Source: Microbacterium sp. LCT-H2
Lineage (GTDB): Bacteria; Actinomycetota; Actinomycetes; Actinomycetales; Microbacteriaceae
Length of the DNA stretch: 64,000 nucleotides
NCBI RefSeq assembly: GCF_001866135.1
Contig: NZ_MODW01000001.1
Coordinates: 124,001-188,000, forward strand
Reading direction: 5' to 3'
The notes beneath the pieces were generated by a model. The model made no database searches and was not told where the DNA came from. It saw nothing but the letters and a program-made list of their open reading frames with translations. The position numbers were made by a program, and so were the translations under genes. Positions 16,301-24,395 of this stretch are shown here, one piece after another. Position 1 is the stretch's first letter. The number at the start of each line of letters is the position of its first letter.

Positions 16301-17946
16301 GCGAACTGGGCGGCGTTCGCCGCGCCGCGGGCGTCGGCGTTCTCGCTCTTCAGCGTCGTGAAGTAGTTGTAGACGTTGAACGACGCCACCTGCGCGTCAC
16401 CGCCCACCTCCGGGGCCTTCTCGGGGCGCGGGTTGGTCGCCTCGAAGGTGACCTTGCGCTCCGCCGGGGACGCGTCGTCGATCGGGACGACCGGCTGCAG
16501 CCGCCAGTCGTCGAAGCCCCACTGGAGCACGTAGCCGTTGGACCCGAAGTCGACGGTGTCGCCGTTGCGGACCACCGTGTCCTCCGTGAAGTACGGCTGC
16601 TGGCCCGGGTGGCCGTTGTTGGTCACCTGGATGGACCAGGCGTCGTCGAGCAGGATGCGGTTGGCGCGGTTCTCGGCCGCGATGGCGGCGGCGTCGGCCC
16701 CGGGACGCGTGGTCTCGGTGCTCTTGACGTTGAGGTCGTCGCCGGCGTTCAGCCACAGCGTCCCGTAGTTGTAGAGCTGGTGGCTCGACGCGAGCCGGTA
16801 CGTGCCGGTCGGAGCGACGTACATGTTCTCGTACTGCTCACGGTCGGCACCGCGCACGGTGTCCGGGAGCGGAGTGAGGGCGGGCACGCCCACACCGGCC
16901 GTGACGACCGAGACGTCGGCCACCGCGGCGGGAGCGATCTGGGTCTGACCGAAGTACTCGCTCACGGTGCCGGTCACCGAGACGAGGTCGCCGATCTCGA
17001 GCGTGGGCGCAAGCGCGTTCAGGAAGACGAACACCCCGTCCGAGGCGCCGGGGGTCGCGTCGTTGTCGCCGCCCGAGCCCTGCGTCTGGATCACGATGCC
17101 CTTGTAGCCGCCGGTGCGATGGTCGGCGGTGACGACACCCTCGACGCGGACGCGCTGTCCGGCGAGCGGCGAGACGTCGCCGGTGCCCTGGACCTCGGCG
17201 ATCGTGGCGGTCGTGGGCTGCTCGCCCGGCTCCTCCCCCGGGTCGGTGCCGGGGTCGGTACCGCCGGAGTTCTGCGGGGTGATCGTCGCCGACAGCGTGA
17301 AGTCGGCCTTGTTGTCGTCCGCGTCGGCACCCGCGGTGCGGTTCAGCGACCGGACGTCGGTGTTGCTCGAGGGGGCGGCGGCGGCCGCCGTCTCGAAGGT
17401 GTTCGAGGTGCCGTAGCCGAGGAGGTCGATCACGCCGTCCGCGCCGACCGTCGAGCCGGGGGTGAGCGTCACCGCGGCGGTGCCCTCGACGAGGGCCAGG
17501 GTGCCGTTGGTGCCGCTCGGGCTCAGCGTGGTGGTGGCGTCGGGCGTGGGCAGCGCAGCACCGTTGGTGCCGTTGCTGTTCCCCTGCACGAGGAAGTAGC
17601 CCCCCGCGGGGATCGTGCCCTTCAGCGGGGCGACGCCGTTGAAGGCGCCGGTCCCCGCCGCGGAGCGGTACTGCAGGGACATCCCGTCGAGGGTGACGGG
17701 CGCCGTCGTCGGGTTGTACAGCTCCACGAACTTGTTCGTGAACGCCGCCCCCGCGCTTCCGCCGGACAGGTAGGCCTCGTTGATCACCACCCCGGTGCCC
17801 TCGGTGTTCGCCGACGCAGGCGCGGCCACCAGCGAGCCGAAGCTCAGGGCGGCGACGCACGTCGCGGCGAGAGCGCCCACGCGCCCTCGGATTCTGCGGT
17901 GCGAGACGGGGGTCAGGGTCTCCCCGTGCTCAGGAGCGGACATCAT
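13306..17946 (-). CDS. ExeM/NucH-type secreted nuclease fused to 5'-nucleotidase
   Basis: A 1546-residue exported protein. Residues 1-46 form a long signal peptide ending APASA. A lamin-tail domain follows (about 50-210, GVVINEAYLSGGSAGAAFTN), then an OB-fold region (about 245-345, RVRVEGVVTADHRTGG). An endonuclease/exonuclease/phosphatase domain spans about 515-815 (ASFNVYNYFTTL, MEIENS, LIGDFNAYG, SDHDPI). A UshA-like 5'-nucleotidase begins with NDFHGR near residue 832 and GNHEFD near 902. Ig-like repeats close the protein. Such enzymes degrade extracellular DNA and dephosphorylate the nucleotides for uptake of phosphate and nucleosides. There is no LPxTG; the C terminus is an aromatic helix (DIVDWLWDLLTGWF). 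GAGGAG precedes the first ATG. Confidence 0.92.
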   Translation of the reverse strand: MMSAPEHGETLTPVSHRRIRGRVGALAATCVAALSFGSLVAAPASANTEGTGVVINEAYLSGGSAGAAFTNKFVELYNPTTAPVTLDGMSLQYRSAAGTGAFNGVAPLKGTIPAGGYFLVQGNSNGTNGAALPTPDATTTLSPSGTNGTLALVEGTAAVTLTPGSTVGADGVIDLLGYGTSNTFETAAAAAPSSNTDVRSLNRTAGADADDNKADFTLSATITPQNSGGTDPGTDPGEEPGEQPTTATIAEVQGTGDVSPLAGQRVRVEGVVTADHRTGGYKGIVIQTQGSGGDNDATPGASDGVFVFLNALAPTLEIGDLVSVTGTVSEYFGQTQIAPAAVADVSVVTAGVGVPALTPLPDTVRGADREQYENMYVAPTGTYRLASSHQLYNYGTLWLNAGDDLNVKSTETTRPGADAAAIAAENRANRILLDDAWSIQVTNNGHPGQQPYFTEDTVVRNGDTVDFGSNGYVLQWGFDDWRLQPVVPIDDASPAERKVTFEATNPRPEKAPEVGGDAQVASFNVYNYFTTLKSENADARGAANAAQFAIQKSKIVSAINGLDAEIVALMEIENSVKLGKPVDTALKDLVAGLNADAGSDVWDYVRTPKALQDPATTDYITNAIIFKKDAVSTVGDSATVTDESVWGNAREPIAQAFDIDGRVVTVVANHLKSKSPPRGAGAEPADGQGFFNADRVKQAQAVLAFTDELAETSGSSDMLLIGDFNAYGQEDPIDVFTSQGWSDVAADKAAGQYTYTFDGELGSLDHVIASPSLAPSITGAGVWGINSPEWSDRGYAFGATEEGTPYRSSDHDPIIVGVSSEIPPVNIDVVTVNDFHGRIEADGAAAGAAVLAGAVQQFRAANPNTIFAGAGDLIGASTFTSFINDDNPTIDALNAAGLDVSAAGNHEFDQGWEDLRDRVQERADWEYISSNVFLTETGEPALAPAWVKELDGVRVGFVGAVTEDLDSLVSPEGIADLEVRSIVDSVNAVADDLRDGDPANGEADVVILLVHEGAESTALSAITEDSPLGEIVYGVDDDVDAIVSAHTHLAYNHVIDGRPVVSAGQYGENLGLMNIQVDPKTKELLSITNEIKPLTSAGKPLYPAVPEVQALVAKAKAEADVLGAVKVGDITADFNRARQSNGSENRGGESTIGNFVADVQKWSTGADIALMNPGGIRANLTYASSNAEDPDGNVTYREAATVQPFANTLVTLTLTGTQLKGVLEEQWQPAGSARPFLKLGVSEGLVYTYDPTAPAGSRITSITLNGTAIDPNGEYTVAANSFLAAGGDNFATFKQGAGKRDTGKIDLQSMVDWFDANKTASPDLAQRAVGVTVSPADADGYRAGDQVTVSLSSLAFSGGEAAPGAVTLSLGDTQLAAGTVDPTIVDTTDEGGRATLTFTVPSGVFGEQQLTVEVPATGTTVQVPFTIAGEEEFAGTIALGSSKVAAGKKLDVTGTGYQPGETVTVELRPKKGQGVQVGTVQVRQDGTFSTSVTVPKNAQPGKYTVAVAQADGDEATATVTVNRAGGIGGIIKDIVDWLWDLLTGWF

Positions 17947-18034
17947 CGGTGCTGTCTCCTCGATCGTGTTCCGGCGCTGCTCAGGACGCTGTCATCGCAC
18001 ACATCGGGAACTCCCAGCGTGCGCACATGGAGCG

Positions 18035-18063
18035 AGCTTACGGAGCGGTTCGGACATCCTCAA
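18035..18063 (-). promoter_or_regulatory. Candidate sigma-A-like promoter of the nuclease gene
   Basis: On the minus strand TTGAGG (18058-18063) and TAAGCT (18035-18040) are separated by 17 bases and lie about 90 bases before the nuclease start. The -35 box is good and the -10 box moderate. This is a pattern match only. Confidence 0.35.
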
Positions 18064-18187
18064 CGGAGTTTTCCCATTGGTCATCCAGCGCTCACCGAAT
18101 GGCCGCGACGCCCCCTGACGAAGGTTCACACGGAGCCGTCGCGGCGCGCAGAAGCGCAGCGTCAGCCGCGCGGATGCGCAACGGCCG

Positions 18188-18988
18188 TCAGACGGTCGCG
18201 GCCCCCTGCGCTTCGTCGAACTCCTCCACCTCGCGCTCCCAGGCGTCCTTCGCCAGGCGGTACCAGAGGTAGAACGCGAAGCCGGCGAAGATGACCCACT
18301 CGGCGGCGTAGAACACGTTGAGCCAGTTGACCGGCGACTGCTCGTCGGGCGCCGGGGAGGCGATGTCGACGAGTCCCGCGGTCGCGGTCGTGGAAGCGAG
18401 GTACGGACGGTAGACGTCGAGCTGCTCGATGTCGTGCCAACGGCTCAGCAGAGCGGCCGGCGACATCCGGTCCAGCTGCTCCGGATCCGAGCGCGGCGGG
18501 ACCGACGGACCCTCATCCGAGATGACGCGACCGGCGACCTCGACCACGCCTCCGTCCGCCTCGGCTTCCAGGCGCTCCACCGCGGCGTCGGCGGCCGCCC
18601 GATCCGGGGCCCAGCCGATGGCCACCGCCAACGACACACGTTCGTCGACGCGGAGCTGGCCGGTGACCCAGTACCCCTCCACGCCGTCGTTGAAGCGACT
18701 GCCCACGACGAGGAAGTCCCCGGGGACCCAGACGCCTTCGGTCTCCACGCGCTGTCCGACGAGGGGCTCGGGGAGGTACTCCCCCGGCGCGACGACGTCA
18801 TCGAGCGGTCGGACCTGCTCGGTCGCCCCCGGCGCCGGCGGATCGGTCTCGATCGCCCGCTCCAGCTGCCACTGGCCGAGCCAGGCGAACACCCCGGCGA
18901 CGACGAGGCACAGCAGCAGCATCGCGATCCAGCGTCCCCGCAGCATGACCTCACGGAGGGTCGGCGGGAAGGGAGCAGGCGCGGTCAC
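18188..18988 (-). CDS. SURF1 family cytochrome oxidase biogenesis protein
   Basis: A 266-residue membrane protein with the SURF1 layout: an N-terminal helix at about residues 19-38 (WIAMLLLCLVVAGVFAWLGQ) followed by WQLERA, a large outer domain (PLVGQRVETEGVWVPGDFLV) and a C-terminal helix near 225-245 (NVFYAAEWVIFAGFAFYLWY). SURF1 proteins help insert heme a into the aa3-type cytochrome oxidase. The gene follows guaB3 by about 15 bases. The role in this organism is inferred from the family. Confidence 0.9.
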   Translation of the reverse strand: MTAPAPFPPTLREVMLRGRWIAMLLLCLVVAGVFAWLGQWQLERAIETDPPAPGATEQVRPLDDVVAPGEYLPEPLVGQRVETEGVWVPGDFLVVGSRFNDGVEGYWVTGQLRVDERVSLAVAIGWAPDRAAADAAVERLEAEADGGVVEVAGRVISDEGPSVPPRSDPEQLDRMSPAALLSRWHDIEQLDVYRPYLASTTATAGLVDIASPAPDEQSPVNWLNVFYAAEWVIFAGFAFYLWYRLAKDAWEREVEEFDEAQGAATV

Positions 18989-19003
18989 GGTGATGCGGAG
19001 ACC

Positions 19004-20119
19004 TCAGGCCTCGTACGGGGCCAGCACGACCTCCACCCGCTGGAACTCCTTGAGGTCGGAGTACCCGGTGGTGGCCATCGACTTGCGCAGCGCGCCGATG
19101 AGGTTCGCGGTGCCGTCGGCGACGGGCGCAGGGCCGTAGAGGATCTCCTCCAGCGTTCCGATGCCGCCCACCTCGACGCGTCGCCCGCGCGGGAGCTTGG
19201 GGTGGTGCGCCTCGGGACCCCAGTGGAATCCCTGACCGGGGGCGTCCGTGGCGCGGGCCAGGGCGACGCCGAGCATGACCGCGTCGGCGCCCATGGCGAG
19301 CGCCTTCACGATGTCCCCGGAGGTGCCGACACCGCCGTCGGCGATCACGTGCACATAGCGCCCGCCGGACTCGTCGAGGTAGTCGCGACGCGCGGCCGCC
19401 ACGTCGGACACCGCGGTCGCCATGGGGGCGTGGATGCCGAGGGTGGCGCGGGTGGTGGACGCCGCGCCGCCACCGAAGCCCACGAGAACGCCGGCCGCGC
19501 CGGTGCGCATGAGGTGCAGGGCCGCCGTGTAGGTCGCCGCTCCACCCACGATCACCGGCACGTCGAGGTCGTAGATGAACTTCTTGAGGTTCAGGGGCTC
19601 CGCCACGCTCGACACGTGCTCGGCGGAGACGGTCGTCCCCCGGATGACGAACAGGTCGACCCCGGCCGCGGCGACGGTGTCGTAGAACTCCTGCGTGCGC
19701 TGCGGGGTGAGGGAGCCGGCGACGGTGACGCCCGCCTCCCGGATCTCGGCGAGGCGGCGGGTGATGAGCTCGGGCTTGATGGGCTCCGAGTAGAGCTCCT
19801 GCATGCGCACGGTCGCGTGGTCCTCCGCGAGGCCCGCGATCTCGGCGAGCAGCGGCTCCGGGTCCTCGTAGCGGGTCCAGAGACCCTCGAGGTCGAGCAC
19901 CCCCAGGCCGCCGAGCTGCCCGAGCATGATCGCGGTGCGCGGGCTGACGACCGAGTCCATCGGCGCACCGAGCACCGGGATCTCGAAGCCGAAGGCGTCG
20001 ATCGTCCACGCGGTGGACACGTCCTCCGGGTTCCGCGTGCGCCGCGAGGGCACCACCGCGATGTCGTCGAACGTGTACGCGCGACGCGCGCGCTTTCCTC
20101 GGCCGAGCTCGATCTCCAT
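19004..20119 (-). CDS. guaB3: GuaB3 family IMP dehydrogenase-related protein
   Basis: A 371-residue TIM-barrel protein of the IMPDH/GMP reductase superfamily without CBS domains, matching actinobacterial GuaB3 in length and start (MEIELGRGKRARRAYTFDDI). The active-site loop reads GGGAASTTR around residues 217-224. Where true IMPDH has the catalytic Cys of GSICTTR, this protein has Ser221. The flavin- or nucleotide-phosphate-binding regions (ADGGVGTSGDIVKALAMGAD) are intact. The authentic IMPDH is encoded at 30.1 kb, so this paralogue is probably non-canonical or regulatory. I chose ATG over a GTG six bases upstream. Confidence 0.9.
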   Translation of the reverse strand: MEIELGRGKRARRAYTFDDIAVVPSRRTRNPEDVSTAWTIDAFGFEIPVLGAPMDSVVSPRTAIMLGQLGGLGVLDLEGLWTRYEDPEPLLAEIAGLAEDHATVRMQELYSEPIKPELITRRLAEIREAGVTVAGSLTPQRTQEFYDTVAAAGVDLFVIRGTTVSAEHVSSVAEPLNLKKFIYDLDVPVIVGGAATYTAALHLMRTGAAGVLVGFGGGAASTTRATLGIHAPMATAVSDVAAARRDYLDESGGRYVHVIADGGVGTSGDIVKALAMGADAVMLGVALARATDAPGQGFHWGPEAHHPKLPRGRRVEVGGIGTLEEILYGPAPVADGTANLIGALRKSMATTGYSDLKEFQRVEVVLAPYEA

Positions 20120-20164
20120 GGTCACCCGTCCAGCCTACCCGGCGCCCGGCGGCCTCCGCGGCGG

Positions 20165-21853
20165 TCAGCGCGCACGCGCCACCCGCCGCTCGTCCCACAC
20201 CGGCTCGTCGGACTCGTAGACCTCGCCGTCTGTGCCGAACACGAGGAACCGGTCGAAGGAACGCGCGAACCACCGGTCGTGCGTGACCGCCACCACGGTG
20301 CCCTCGAAGCGTCCGAGCGCCTCCTCCAGCGCCTCGGCCGACTCCAGGTCGAGGTTGTCGGTGGGCTCGTCGAGGAGCAGCAGGGTTGCGCCGGAGAGCT
20401 CGAGCAGGAGCACCTGGAACCGCGCCTGCTGTCCCCCGGAGAGCGATTCGAACGGCTGCTGCGCCTGACGGACGAGGCCGTACCTGTCCAGGGCCGAACT
20501 CGCCGCGTCGCGGGGCATGCCGTCACGGAGGTCGTCCCCGCGGTGCAGGATCTCCAGCAGGGTGCGGCCGACGAACTCCGGATGCGCGTGGGTCTGTGCG
20601 AAGAGCCCCGGCACCACGCGGGCGCCCAGCACCGCACGACCGGTGTGCGCGACGGGGGTGAGCTCCTCCGCGACCGCGGTCACGTGGCCGAGGGACGGAT
20701 CCGGGTCGGTGCCGCCGCGGGCCAGCAGCCGCAGGAAGTGCGACTTGCCCGAGCCATTGGAGCCGAGCACGCCGACACGGTCGCCGTACCAGATCTCGGC
20801 GTCGAACGGACGCATGAGGCCGGTCAGCTCCAGCCGGTCCGCGACGACGGCGCGCTTGCCGGTCCTGGCGCCGCGGAGGCGCATGTCGAACTCCTGCGCC
20901 GGGGGTCGCTCTTCCGGCGGGCCCGCCTCCTCGAACTTCCGCAATCGCGTCTGCGCCGCCTGGTAGCGGGAGGCGAAGCCGTCGTTCGCAGACGCCTTGA
21001 CCTTGAGGTTCGCCACCAGGACGCGGAGCTTCTCGTGCTGCTCGTCCCACCGTCGGCGCAGCTCGTCGAGCCGATCCATCCGATCGCTGCGCGCCTGGTG
21101 ATAGGTGGCGAAGCTCCCGCCGTGCACCCAGGCGGTCGACCCCGCCGCGCCGGGCTCCAGCGTGATCAGCCGATCGGCGGCCCTGGCGAGGAGCTCGCGG
21201 TCGTGCGAGACCAGCAGCACCGTCTTGTCGGTGGCGCGCAGGCGCTCCTCGAGCCATCGCTTGGTCGGCACGTCGAGGTAGTTGTCCGGCTCGTCGAGCA
21301 GGAGCACCTCGTCCGGGCCGCGGAGCAGCGCCTCGAGGGCGAGCCGCTTCTGCTCGCCGCCGGAGAGGGAGGTGAGCTCGCGGTAGCGCGCCCGCTCGAA
21401 CGGCACGCCGAGCGCCGCCACGGTGCACTGGTCCCACACGGTCTCGTGCTCGTAGCCGCCGGCGTCCGCGTACTCGGCGATCGCGGAGGCGTAGGCCATC
21501 TGGGTGTCGTGCTCGTCGCGGTCGATGAGGGCGTTCTCCGCGGCCTCCAGCGCTTCCGCGGCGGCACGGAGGCGCGTCGGAGCCACGCGCACGAGCAGCT
21601 CGTGCACGGTCTGGCCCGGCTCGCCGTGTCCGACGAACTGGTCCATGACGCCGAGGCCGCCGTCGATGGTCACCACCCCGTCGTCGGCCGGCTGCTCACC
21701 GCGGATGATCCGCAGCAGCGTCGTCTTCCCCGCACCGTTCGGTCCGATGAGAGCACTCGTCGAGCCCGCCCCGACCCGGAACGACACCTCGTCGAGAAGC
21801 GGTCTGCCATCGGGAAGCGTCAGCGAGATCCCGGATGCGTCGATGTACCCCAC
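20165..21853 (-). CDS. ABC-F family ATPase
   Basis: A 562-residue soluble protein with two ABC domains and no membrane segments. Domain 1 has GPNGAGKTT, LSGGEQKR and LLLDEPDNYLD. Domain 2 has GSNGSGKS, LSGGQQAR and LLLDEPTDNLD. The charged linker between them (about residues 250-310) is the ABC-F interdomain arm that reaches the ribosome. ABC-F proteins act on translating ribosomes; some protect against antibiotics and others tune elongation, and the sequence alone does not say which. I chose the GTG start at 21853 (VGYIDASGISLTL), because the upstream in-frame sequence runs into the promoter region and has no family match. Confidence 0.9.
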   Translation of the reverse strand: MGYIDASGISLTLPDGRPLLDEVSFRVGAGSTSALIGPNGAGKTTLLRIIRGEQPADDGVVTIDGGLGVMDQFVGHGEPGQTVHELLVRVAPTRLRAAAEALEAAENALIDRDEHDTQMAYASAIAEYADAGGYEHETVWDQCTVAALGVPFERARYRELTSLSGGEQKRLALEALLRGPDEVLLLDEPDNYLDVPTKRWLEERLRATDKTVLLVSHDRELLARAADRLITLEPGAAGSTAWVHGGSFATYHQARSDRMDRLDELRRRWDEQHEKLRVLVANLKVKASANDGFASRYQAAQTRLRKFEEAGPPEERPPAQEFDMRLRGARTGKRAVVADRLELTGLMRPFDAEIWYGDRVGVLGSNGSGKSHFLRLLARGGTDPDPSLGHVTAVAEELTPVAHTGRAVLGARVVPGLFAQTHAHPEFVGRTLLEILHRGDDLRDGMPRDAASSALDRYGLVRQAQQPFESLSGGQQARFQVLLLELSGATLLLLDEPTDNLDLESAEALEEALGRFEGTVVAVTHDRWFARSFDRFLVFGTDGEVYESDEPVWDERRVARAR

Positions 21854-21933
21854 AGGCGTGGCCGTCCTTCCGCCCGCGGACAGCGAGCCGACCAGGCTAT
21901 CAGTCCGCGCGGCTGCACAACGACCGGGACGAG

Positions 21934-22299
21934 CTACGGTCGTAACTGCTCGATGCGCCCGCCGTCGCCCCATGCCCGGTCCGCGGTCAGCACCGCCGCG
22001 TCCATCCGTTCGGCGAGCGCCAGGCACAACCGGGCTCCGAGAGAGAGCGCGGTGCCCCGAGCCCAGAGCGCTGCCGCCCTTTCCGCGTCGCGATGCGAGA
22101 CGGGCTCGATCGTCAGACGATAGCTGAGGAGGAGTCCGGAGGCGATGCCCCAGTCGGCCCCGGCGGCGCGCACCTTCTGGGCCACCTCCGACCAGTTCGC
22201 CGCACCGATGACGCCGCCATCGAGAGCCTTCTCCACGCGGGCGGCACCGGGCTCGTCCTGGAGAAATGTCAGCACAGCCGAAGCGTCGAGGACCCTCAC
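21934..22299 (-). CDS. vapC: PIN domain protein, VapC-like toxin with a substituted acidic residue
   Basis: A 121-residue PIN domain protein. The expected acidic cluster is partly present: Asp5 in MRVLDASAVL, Glu38 in NWSEVAQ and Asp107 in LTADRAW. The usual third position, the Asp of LSLGDR in this subgroup, reads LSLGAR here, with Ala89. VapC toxins are Mg-dependent RNases that cleave tRNA or rRNA, and loss of this Asp would be expected to weaken or abolish activity. The gene overlaps the antitoxin gene by four bases, as in normal VapBC operons. Confidence 0.85.
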   Translation of the reverse strand: MRVLDASAVLTFLQDEPGAARVEKALDGGVIGAANWSEVAQKVRAAGADWGIASGLLLSYRLTIEPVSHRDAERAAALWARGTALSLGARLCLALAERMDAAVLTADRAWGDGGRIEQLRP

Positions 22300-22541
22300 G
22301 CCGCGTCGTCCTGCGCAGCGGCCGCGCGGCGCTCGGCGAGCAGAGCCTCCAGGAGACTCTGCCCCTCGAGCTGACGGCGGATCAGCGCCTTCGCCTGTTC
22401 GCGAGTGAGGAGGACGACGCCACCCTCCGCTTCGATCATCAGGAGGGGAACGCCCTGATCCCAGTGCTGCCGCGCGCGCAGCTCAGCCGGAATCACCAGA
22501 CGGCCGCGGTCTCCCATCGGAGCGACGAAGGTGGTATCCAT
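22296..22541 (-). CDS. vapB: AbrB/MazE-fold antitoxin, VapB-like
   Basis: An 81-residue protein with an N-terminal swapped-hairpin DNA-binding domain (MGDRGRLVIPAELR, residues about 9-22). A C-terminal helix rich in Arg, Glu and Leu would bind the toxin. VapB proteins neutralise the PIN toxin and repress their own operon. The stop overlaps the vapC start. It lies 33 bases downstream of the histidine kinase gene, so it could also be reached by transcription from that operon. Confidence 0.88.
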   Translation of the reverse strand: MDTTFVAPMGDRGRLVIPAELRARQHWDQGVPLLMIEAEGGVVLLTREQAKALIRRQLEGQSLLEALLAERRAAAAQDDAA

Positions 22542-22574
22542 CGACCCACGATACCACTGCCCTTCCTCGCGTGG

Positions 22575-24395
22575 TCAGTCCGCGCGGCTGAGCGTCTGCA
22601 GCACCTCGGTCTTGGGAGCCGCCGGGAGCACGAACCGGAACTCGGTGCCCACCCCCTCCTCGCTGGTCACGTCCATGGAGCCGCCGTGGGCCAGCACGAT
22701 CGCGCGCGTGATCGTGAGCCCCAGCCCCACCCCCGGCACGGCGTTGCGCGTGGCCGTCGAGGCGCGGAAGAACCGGGTGAAGAGCATGCGCTGCTCGTCC
22801 TGCGGGATCCCGACCCCGGTGTCGGCGATGGCGACCTGCACCCCGCCGTCGAGGCGACGCACGGCGGCCGTCACCCGACCCCCGCGGGGGGTGAACTTGA
22901 TGGCGTTCGAGAGGAGGTTGTCCACCGCCTGCCCGAGGCGTCCGGGATCGACGAGCAGCGGGATCGGCTCGTCGCCGACCTGCAGGTCCAGCTCGATCCC
23001 CTCGCGCTGCGCGTGCGGTCCCGCCGAGACCACCGCCGAGCGCACGAGCTCCGCGACGTCGGCCTGGTCCCGTTCCAGGGGGAACCGCCCCGACTCCACC
23101 TGCGCCGTGAAGAGCAGGTCGCCGACGAGGTTCAGCAGCCGCTTCGCGTTGCGTTCGATGATGCCGACGAACTCCTGCTGATCCTCCGTGAGCGGCTGAC
23201 CGGGATCGTTCTGCAGCAGGTCGAGGAAGCCGATGATCGCGCTCAGCGGCGTCCGCAGCTCATGGGAGATCATCCCCACGAACTCGTCCTTCATGCGCGC
23301 GACCTCGACGGCTCTCGTCTCATCGGTGAGCACGAACAGGTACCCCTGCTGCGCGCCGGACGGATCCTTGTGCGGCGTCACGGTCACCCGGGCGGGTACC
23401 GTCGTGCCGCCCGCGGTCCTGACCTCGATGTCGCCGTCGACCGTGTTCCCTGCGTCCGCCTGGGCGAAGAGCTCGCAGAGGCCCTCCGGCACGTCCGCGC
23501 GCTCGTCGGGCACACCGGGCACGCGCGGTGCCCCCGCATCCCCTTCGCGCGCGGCGGTGTCCTCGGCCAGCATCGCCAATGCCGACGACGAGAAGAAGCG
23601 ATCGACCCGCACGTCGTCGAGAGCCTCGTCGTGAGAGAGCCCGAGCAGGCGGACGGCCCCGGGGTTCCACGCCGTGACGCGCCCCTCGCGATCGGTGCCG
23701 ATCACGGCCTGCGCGGTGATCGACGCCCACAGGCCCTCGAACGAGTCGAGCAGCACGCGGTACTCGTGCTCCTTCTGTCGCAGCTGCACGATCATCGAGA
23801 CGTTCTCGGACAGCGCCTTGGTCCGCTCCGTGACCAGCTCCTCCGCCTGCTGCACCCGCAGGCGCTGCTGCCGCGAGAGCTCGTTCACCACGGCCGCGAC
23901 GGCCGCGAAGACGAGAGGGCCGACGACGCCGCGGAGCCACACCACCGCGTTCGTCGGCGGTTCGATGACGTAGGGGATCAGCAGCGCGAGCGACGTGAAC
24001 GCGCCGACGACGAAGACCCAGCGGATGCCGGGCGCCGCCGCGATCCAGATCACGGGGAGCAGCACGAGCGAGCTGAAGAGCGAGGCCGCGCCTCCCGTCC
24101 CCGCGCGGAAGAGCCCCAGTCCCAGGATGTCGACCATCGGGACCAGGAGCACGATCCAGCCCTCCCGGATGTGCAACGCGCTGAGCACTCCGGCGTGGAG
24201 CGTCGCGACGAGGACGATCGCCAGGCCGGCCAGCGCGAGGGCGATATCAGTGAACGGCAGGCTGGGGATGGCCCAGGTCATCACGCCTGCGGTCGCGGCG
24301 GCGACGAGCGTCGGGAGCTGCTTGATGATCGGGTTCGGGTTGTCGATGACCCGGTACCAGCGGTTCTCGGCGCGCTCCAGCGGTGTCGCCCTCAT
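22575..24395 (-). CDS. membrane sensor histidine kinase with PAS domain
   Basis: A 606-residue kinase. Residues about 28-175 hold some six hydrophobic helices with short loops, a sensor for membrane or small-molecule cues. A coiled coil (about 175-212) leads into a PAS domain (about 213-360). The dimerisation domain has phospho-acceptor His378 in SHELRTPLS, and the ATPase domain has NLLSNAIKFTPRGG and GVGLGLTI. ATG at 24395 was chosen because it overlaps the upstream regulator gene's stop (ATGA). It is the last gene of the seven-gene overlapping operon and the likely phosphate donor for one or both receiver domains in it. Confidence 0.92.
   Translation of the reverse strand: MRATPLERAENRWYRVIDNPNPIIKQLPTLVAAATAGVMTWAIPSLPFTDIALALAGLAIVLVATLHAGVLSALHIREGWIVLLVPMVDILGLGLFRAGTGGAASLFSSLVLLPVIWIAAAPGIRWVFVVGAFTSLALLIPYVIEPPTNAVVWLRGVVGPLVFAAVAAVVNELSRQQRLRVQQAEELVTERTKALSENVSMIVQLRQKEHEYRVLLDSFEGLWASITAQAVIGTDREGRVTAWNPGAVRLLGLSHDEALDDVRVDRFFSSSALAMLAEDTAAREGDAGAPRVPGVPDERADVPEGLCELFAQADAGNTVDGDIEVRTAGGTTVPARVTVTPHKDPSGAQQGYLFVLTDETRAVEVARMKDEFVGMISHELRTPLSAIIGFLDLLQNDPGQPLTEDQQEFVGIIERNAKRLLNLVGDLLFTAQVESGRFPLERDQADVAELVRSAVVSAGPHAQREGIELDLQVGDEPIPLLVDPGRLGQAVDNLLSNAIKFTPRGGRVTAAVRRLDGGVQVAIADTGVGIPQDEQRMLFTRFFRASTATRNAVPGVGLGLTITRAIVLAHGGSMDVTSEEGVGTEFRFVLPAAPKTEVLQTLSRAD

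Noticed and set aside
18102..18145. Inverted repeat (18102-18110 with 18137-18145) near the end of SURF1
   Set aside because: The 26-base loop and lack of a T-run make it a weak terminator; it may be chance in GC-rich sequence.
14788..18294. 1168-residue plus-strand reading frame opposite the nuclease gene
   Set aside because: It is a stop-free shadow of a GC-rich gene. The product is a low-complexity mix of Arg, Ala, Gly and Val with no family motif, while the other strand has clear domains.
18434..22123. 1229-residue plus-strand reading frame opposite SURF1, guaB3 and the ABC-F gene
   Set aside because: It spans several recognisable minus-strand genes and their gaps, and the product has biased composition and no domains.
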